Assembly: GCA_030606765.1 (NCBI GenBank)
Contig: JAUWFX010000065.1
Span: 1-8,870 of the forward strand
From: Dehalococcoidia bacterium
Lineage (GTDB): Bacteria; Chloroflexota; Dehalococcoidia; GIF9; AB-539-J10
Reading direction: 5' to 3'
Length of the DNA stretch: 8,870 bases
The position numbers were made by a program, and so were the translations under genes. Position 1 is the stretch's first letter; every line of letters starts with the position of its first letter. Below, in pieces: positions 5,692 through 8,870 of this stretch. The notes below the pieces were generated by a model that was given only the letters and a program-made list of their open reading frames with translations, ran no database searches and was not told the origin of the DNA.

Positions 5692-7521
5692 CTAGTCTGA
5701 AAACTTCTTTTCCACCTCAGCTGGTGGAATGCCATTTTCATCCCAGCCGCGCTTCTGATAGTACAGTGAAAGAAGCTTCTGGAAATCTTCCCGTCCGATC
5801 ACCTTGCCCGCGTTTGGACCCGTAAGAGGAGGATTAGCCCAAACCTTGTAGGGAAGCGTGTCATCTTTGCGGCTCACACCGAGGCGGGCATTTATCAGTC
5901 TTGTCAGGTCGTATATGTCATTCGAGAGTCCTAGAAGCTCCTCAAGGGACGTTTCGTTTCCAGTCACATATTTGTAGAAGTTCGCATAGTGCCGCTCGCT
6001 CAGCCCAAGTTCAATCCAAGGCAACCGGCAAACACCAAGCATATCAAACAACGGGCGCACTTTCTGGTGATATATCACGGTGTCAACCTTCTCGTCGTTA
6101 GTCCAGTTCTGCCCCTCTTCCATTTCCTTGGCAATGGTCCAAGCCCGTGTGTGATGTGCGCCTATGTCTGAGGTAGCATAGGCCAGACCCATGGAAATGC
6201 TGGCGCGGCTGTCATAGGCCGACTGCTCAAGACCCTTGACCTGGAGGATGATTTTGTCCATTTCGGGCCAGTTCTCGATAATACGGTGAGAGCCATCAGC
6301 AAGGATGTCACCGATGCCCTGCCGGTGAGCGATTTTCTGTATCAGTCCCAGGATGGCATCCTCATCTCCCCAAGCAATCTCCCTGCCATCGAGGTCGCTG
6401 AGCGACAAAATCCCCTTTTCGTACCCCTCTATTGTAGCTCCCACGATGCTACCTGTGGAAATTGTATCTATACCCAGTTCATCGCACAGCCGGGTTGCAG
6501 AAAGTATCGCAGCGAAGTTGTCAATCCCCAAGTTTGGTCCCAGCATAGCACAGGTTTCATATTCTGGTCCCTCAACCACCGTGCCCGTATATTTCCCGCT
6601 CTTAACGAGGCAAATATTGCCGCAACACATGGAGCAGGAAAAGCATGCACTATCACCTATCTTATAGCGATTTACCATTGTTGTGCCGTTGATCTGGTCG
6701 TGCCTGGCAAAAACGCTATCCTTGAAATTGTATGCAGGCAGAATACCCTTCTCGTTGGCGTAATCGATGACATTCATCAGGCCTTCTTGCTGCCACAGTT
6801 TGAAATACTTGTGTTCCTCCATATATTTGAAAGCTTGTTCAGCCTCCGCCACTAGCCCGGTCACGTCATAGACGGGAAGATCCATGTGCCCCCGAACAAC
6901 AATTGCCTTAAGGTTCTTGGCCCCCATGATTGCGCCCATCCCAGCCCTGCCGGCATTGCGGCTCCAGTCGGTGTTGACACAGGCGAACCTGACCATGTTC
7001 TCGCCTCCTATGCCTATCGTAGCAACATGGACAGCGTGGGTGCCCAGTCGCTCTTTAATCATTCCTTCGGCTTCCAGACAGCTTTTTCCTTTCAGCTCGG
7101 GCATGGGAAGGATTGTCGTTTCACCATTGTCGATGAAAAGAACAGATAGTTGCGGCGCCTTGCCGGTAACGGAGAGAATATCAGTTCCCGTTTGTCGGAG
7201 CTCGATACCGAAGCCACCACCCATGGAAGAATCACCGTAGAGCCCGGTAGCTGGTGAGATGGCGACAAAGGAGTTCTTTCCCGATGAGGGCAGGTAAACC
7301 CCGGTCAGAGGTCCCGGCGCGACAACCAGAAGATTCTCAGGGCCAAGGGGGTCTATCTTGAAATCATGCTTCTTTAGATTGTCCCAGACCAACTTCGCGC
7401 CAAAGCCACGTCCCCCGATATACTTTTCGATGAAGGCGTCCGCAGTGGTTCGGCGCTCAGCAGTGCCTTTCGTAAGGTCTATGTGAAGGTGTTGCTTAAA
7501 ATATCCGCTCTTTATGCTCAT
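5692..7521 (-). CDS. aor: Aldehyde:ferredoxin oxidoreductase, tungsten/molybdenum pterin enzyme (609 aa)
   Basis: The enzyme oxidises aldehydes to carboxylates, or reduces acids with low-potential ferredoxin, using a W- or Mo-bis-pterin centre and one [4Fe-4S] cluster; it is cytosolic. Length and order match the AOR family: N-terminal domain with I-G-G-R-G-F-G-A near 35 and a G-P-L-T-G loop at 70-74; C293-x2-C296-x3-C300 plus the distant Cys498 (in D-M-L-G-V-C) as cluster ligands; E-G-P-E-Y-E (317-322); and D-E-L-G-I-D (347-352), the first of the paired D-x-x-G-x-[DC] pterin-binding motifs. Extra Cys299 and Cys304 lie next to the cluster motif. The ATG overlaps the stop of the upstream ferredoxin gene by four bases (ATGA), indicating translational coupling and a shared operon. 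The aldehyde substrate cannot be read from the sequence. Members with a dedicated ferredoxin partner resemble the AorAB type rather than the stand-alone archaeal enzymes. Confidence 0.95.
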   Translation of the reverse strand: MSIKSGYFKQHLHIDLTKGTAERRTTADAFIEKYIGGRGFGAKLVWDNLKKHDFKIDPLGPENLLVVAPGPLTGVYLPSSGKNSFVAISPATGLYGDSSMGGGFGIELRQTGTDILSVTGKAPQLSVLFIDNGETTILPMPELKGKSCLEAEGMIKERLGTHAVHVATIGIGGENMVRFACVNTDWSRNAGRAGMGAIMGAKNLKAIVVRGHMDLPVYDVTGLVAEAEQAFKYMEEHKYFKLWQQEGLMNVIDYANEKGILPAYNFKDSVFARHDQINGTTMVNRYKIGDSACFSCSMCCGNICLVKSGKYTGTVVEGPEYETCAMLGPNLGIDNFAAILSATRLCDELGIDTISTGSIVGATIEGYEKGILSLSDLDGREIAWGDEDAILGLIQKIAHRQGIGDILADGSHRIIENWPEMDKIILQVKGLEQSAYDSRASISMGLAYATSDIGAHHTRAWTIAKEMEEGQNWTNDEKVDTVIYHQKVRPLFDMLGVCRLPWIELGLSERHYANFYKYVTGNETSLEELLGLSNDIYDLTRLINARLGVSRKDDTLPYKVWANPPLTGPNAGKVIGREDFQKLLSLYYQKRGWDENGIPPAEVEKKFSD

Positions 7522-8051
7522 AGCTCTTCTTTTCCTACCTCGGCATAGCGGATGACCTTCTTTTCGCCCTTCTCATAGAACTCAATTTCCTTCATCTGAG
7601 TGTAGCTCAGGACGTTGTTGAGACGCCTGGATTCGCCCAGGGCAGCCTCCGGTATCAGCCTGAGTGCTCCCTTGGGACATTTCTTGACGCACTCCGGGTC
7701 TCCTCCACACATATCACACTTGATGGGCAGGTCATAATCTGGATGTATATACATCGCTCCAAAAGGACAGGCTTCCACGCATTTGTAACAGGAAGTGCAA
7801 CTCTCCTCGTCCAGTTGCACAACGCCATCAAGCCATCGCAAGGAATCAGAGGGACATATTTGCGCACATGCGGGCACTTTACATTGGCTGCACACAATCG
7901 GCATTCTCACGACCGGTTGAGGGTATGTGGTCAAGACTCTTATCGCCGCCTTCTTGGGATTGTTCACTCCGAAATGTTTGATTGCACATACAAGTTCACA
8001 GATCCTGCAACCGGAACACTGCTCAGGGATTACCGTTAGCTTTTTCGACAT
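7518..8051 (-). CDS. Four-cluster [4Fe-4S] ferredoxin, electron-transfer subunit of AOR (177 aa)
   Basis: Sixteen cysteines form four cluster motifs: C12/C15/C18/C22, C54/C57/C62/C66, C85/C88/C91/C95 and C112/C115/C121/C125. This is the DmsB/HycB/NrfC-type polyferredoxin layout. The last 50 residues lack cysteine and may contact the partner. There is no Tat or Sec signal, so it is cytosolic. The start ATG (8049-8051) has GAGG eight bases upstream. It is the first gene of a two-gene operon, overlapping AOR by four bases, and should pass electrons between the AOR cluster and a larger carrier such as ferredoxin, a flavin subunit or a hydrogenase. No NADH-oxidising flavoprotein (AorC-like) is present within the window. 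The start and family are secure; the redox partner is inferred. Confidence 0.92.
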   Translation of the reverse strand: MSKKLTVIPEQCSGCRICELVCAIKHFGVNNPKKAAIRVLTTYPQPVVRMPIVCSQCKVPACAQICPSDSLRWLDGVVQLDEESCTSCYKCVEACPFGAMYIHPDYDLPIKCDMCGGDPECVKKCPKGALRLIPEAALGESRRLNNVLSYTQMKEIEFYEKGEKKVIRYAEVGKEEL

Positions 8052-8077
8052 CAGATGGTCCTCGGAAAATTCGTGTA

Positions 8078-8107
8078 ATTATTATCCTCGGATGGCGAGA
8101 TTGTCAA
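8078..8107 (-). promoter_or_regulatory. Sigma-70-type promoter of the ferredoxin-AOR operon
   Basis: On the - strand a perfect TTGACA (8102-8107) is followed after 18 bases by AATAAT (8078-8083), or after 15 by GATAAT. The -10 lies 26 bases before the ATG of the ferredoxin gene. It faces away from the promoter of the small gene at 8345. Confidence 0.7.
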
Positions 8108-8125
8108 TGAAGGCAAAGAGGTGCT

Positions 8126-8141
8126 GTTTGCATTGGCAAAC
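8126..8141. promoter_or_regulatory. Small inverted repeat upstream of the AOR operon promoter
   Basis: Perfect six-base arms GTTTGC (8126-8131) and GCAAAC (8136-8141) flank four bases, 19 bases upstream of the AOR-operon -35 box. The position suits an activator site; nothing else supports it. Confidence 0.3.
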
Positions 8142-8196
8142 GGGGCATAAAGCCTGTGGGTATCGTGCATTTCCTCGTTGCGCGTTAGGCTCTTGC

Positions 8197-8233
8197 AAAA
8201 AGGCAGGATGACTTTGAAAGTCATCCTGCCTTT
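8197..8233. repeat. Long perfect palindrome between divergent promoters, copy of the tRNA terminator hairpin
   Basis: Arms of 17 bases (8199-8215 and 8217-8233) are perfectly complementary around one central base. The 35 bases 8197-8231 match 2003-2037 at 32 positions. On the - strand a T5 run follows the stem, so it can terminate transcription leftward; on the + strand there is only T3. No - strand gene lies upstream that needs a terminator. The + strand -35 box of the next gene begins two bases later. It may be a spread terminator unit, a boundary element or an operator. Confidence 0.7.
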
Positions 8234-8235
8234 GC

Positions 8236-8264
8236 TTGACAAACATAGGTGAGCCAACTATATT
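8236..8264 (+). promoter_or_regulatory. Sigma-70-type promoter of the REDY-like gene
   Basis: A perfect TTGACA (8236-8241) is followed after exactly 17 bases by TATATT (8259-8264). It touches the large palindrome on its upstream side and lies about 80 bases before the ATG at 8345. Confidence 0.75.
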
Positions 8265-8344
8265 TACTCTTAATCAAGCTACTATGACCTGAAAAACTGG
8301 GCTTAAAGGCCTGCGGGATAGAGTCTTAACAAAGGAGGGCCAAG

Positions 8345-8659
8345 ATGGGAAAGGAAATTTCTATTTACAACCTGGCCGATGGTGTGACTGATGAGCAGTA
8401 CCGGGAGTACGTTAAAAATATCAAGGGCCCCTTCCTGGAGAGCCTGCCCTCGGTTAGTAAGTTCGAGCTGGTCAGGATAAAGGGGGCAGTGACGGGGGAG
8501 TCCCCCTATACCTATGTCGGCATCCTGCATGTGGACAACCTGGATGACTTCTACCAGAGAGATGTCCCATCTCAGCAATTCCAGAACTTTCTAAAGGAAG
8601 TGATGCCGATGATTAAGCAGGAAGGCTATCATATGATGTACGGGGAGGAAATCTATTAA
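8345..8659 (+). CDS. Small REDY/HapK-like dimeric alpha/beta-barrel protein (104 aa)
   Basis: ATG 8345 follows AAAGGAGG (8331-8338) with six bases spacing. The predicted order is strand (I-S-I-Y-N-L), helix (D-E-Q-Y-R-E-Y-V-K-N-I-K-G-P-F-L-E-S-L), strand (V-S-K-F-E-L-V-R-I), strand (Y-T-Y-V-G-I-L-H-V), helix with D-D-F-Y-Q-R, helix F-Q-N-F-L-K-E-V, and a last strand. That is the ferredoxin-like fold of the dimeric alpha/beta-barrel superfamily, and it resembles REDY-like proteins such as HapK. The motif Y-T-Y-V-G-I-L-H-V-D-N-L-D-D-F is typical of that group. Members are cytosolic and mostly of unknown role; a few act as small enzymes or ligand binders. It is transcribed divergently from the ferredoxin-AOR operon from its own promoter, so co-function is possible but not shown. 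Confidence 0.7.
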   Translation: MGKEISIYNLADGVTDEQYREYVKNIKGPFLESLPSVSKFELVRIKGAVTGESPYTYVGILHVDNLDDFYQRDVPSQQFQNFLKEVMPMIKQEGYHMMYGEEIY

Positions 8660-8753
8660 TCTGCAAGCTGATGCCCGATTTTTTGCGGACTGTATTTGAA
8701 TTGCTTAGGAATAGGGTTTTGCGAGTATGCCTTGAATACCATACAAAAAACTA

Positions 8754-8781
8754 TTGACTATTTCTAAGATAGCAGTATAAT
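8754..8781 (+). promoter_or_regulatory. Near-consensus promoter for the last gene
   Basis: TTGACT (8754-8759), five of six matches, is followed after 16 bases by a perfect TATAAT (8776-8781). Transcription should start near 8788, giving a leader of about 25 bases before the ATG at 8814. No clear terminator separates it from the REDY-like gene. Confidence 0.75.
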
Positions 8782-8813
8782 AGCCTCTATGAAAATAGTC
8801 TCAAGAGGTAGTA

Positions 8814-8870
8814 ATGAAAAGTAGAAAGTTGATCTTAAAGGTTTTATTGTCTGTAGCTCTAATAATAATG
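8814..8870 (+). CDS. 5' end of a probable exported or membrane protein, cut by window edge
   Basis: ATG 8814 follows AGAGG with a seven-base gap. The 19 codons visible encode a basic start (M-K-S-R-K) and then a run of Leu, Ile, Val and Ala, the pattern of a Sec signal peptide, lipoprotein signal or first membrane helix. No cleavage site or mature part is in the window, so the product is unknown. A strong promoter lies directly upstream. Confidence 0.6.
   Translation, partial: MKSRKLILKVLLSVALIIM

Noticed and set aside
6286..6855. 189-aa open frame on the + strand opposite AOR
   Set aside because: It is antisense to a strongly conserved coding region and has no recognisable domain or ribosome site; an artefact of codon bias on the real strand.
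8303..8578. 91-aa open frame on the - strand opposite the REDY-like gene
   Set aside because: The + strand gene has a promoter, a strong Shine-Dalgarno and a family match; the antisense frame has none.

Overview
The window reads as chromosome from an anaerobic bacterium. It carries a tungsten/molybdenum-type aldehyde:ferredoxin oxidoreductase (AOR) with its own four-cluster ferredoxin, a B12-binding radical SAM enzyme, classical sigma-70-type promoters and strong Shine-Dalgarno sites. This mix is common in anaerobic Chloroflexota (Dehalococcoidia-like) and some Firmicutes or deltaproteobacterial lineages. The lineage is inference; no marker in the window settles it.

Layout. (1) Bases 1-341 hold the 3' part of a dUTPase-like gene on the + strand, convergent with (2) a 513-aa B12-binding radical SAM protein on the - strand (361-1902). 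(3) Bases 2046-5446 form a 3.4-kb island bounded by a perfect 41-bp direct repeat. The repeat is the 3' end of an initiator tRNA-Met gene (T arm, acceptor strand, CCA). The right copy continues into the anticodon arm and part of the D arm and then stops; the left copy is followed, in the tRNA's reading direction, by a rho-independent terminator that probably belonged to the original tRNA. The island carries three + strand genes: a ParB-fold protein, an unrecognised 257-aa protein, and a second, more canonical ParB-like protein with a KorB/ParB-type helical domain and C-terminal coiled coil. No integrase is visible. (4) Bases 5521-8051 hold a - strand operon, ferredoxin then AOR, whose start and stop overlap by 4 bp (ATGA). 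(5) A 104-aa dimeric alpha/beta-barrel (REDY/HapK-like) protein is transcribed divergently from this operon (8345-8659). (6) The window ends in the first 19 codons of a probable exported protein behind a near-consensus promoter.

How it fits together. The AOR and ferredoxin should form an electron-transferring aldehyde/carboxylate oxidoreductase. The divergent REDY-like gene has its own promoter and may or may not be linked. The island is the accessory part. Its first gene sits behind an elaborate leader: a strong promoter, a hairpin, a perfect Shine-Dalgarno, a five-codon ORF, an intrinsic terminator directly after its stop codon, and a second hairpin that can pair with the first. This looks like attenuation control of a two-ParB cassette, and it is the best candidate for an undescribed system here. 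The product assignments for AOR, ferredoxin, radical SAM and the second ParB are firm at family level; everything about what the island does is inference.
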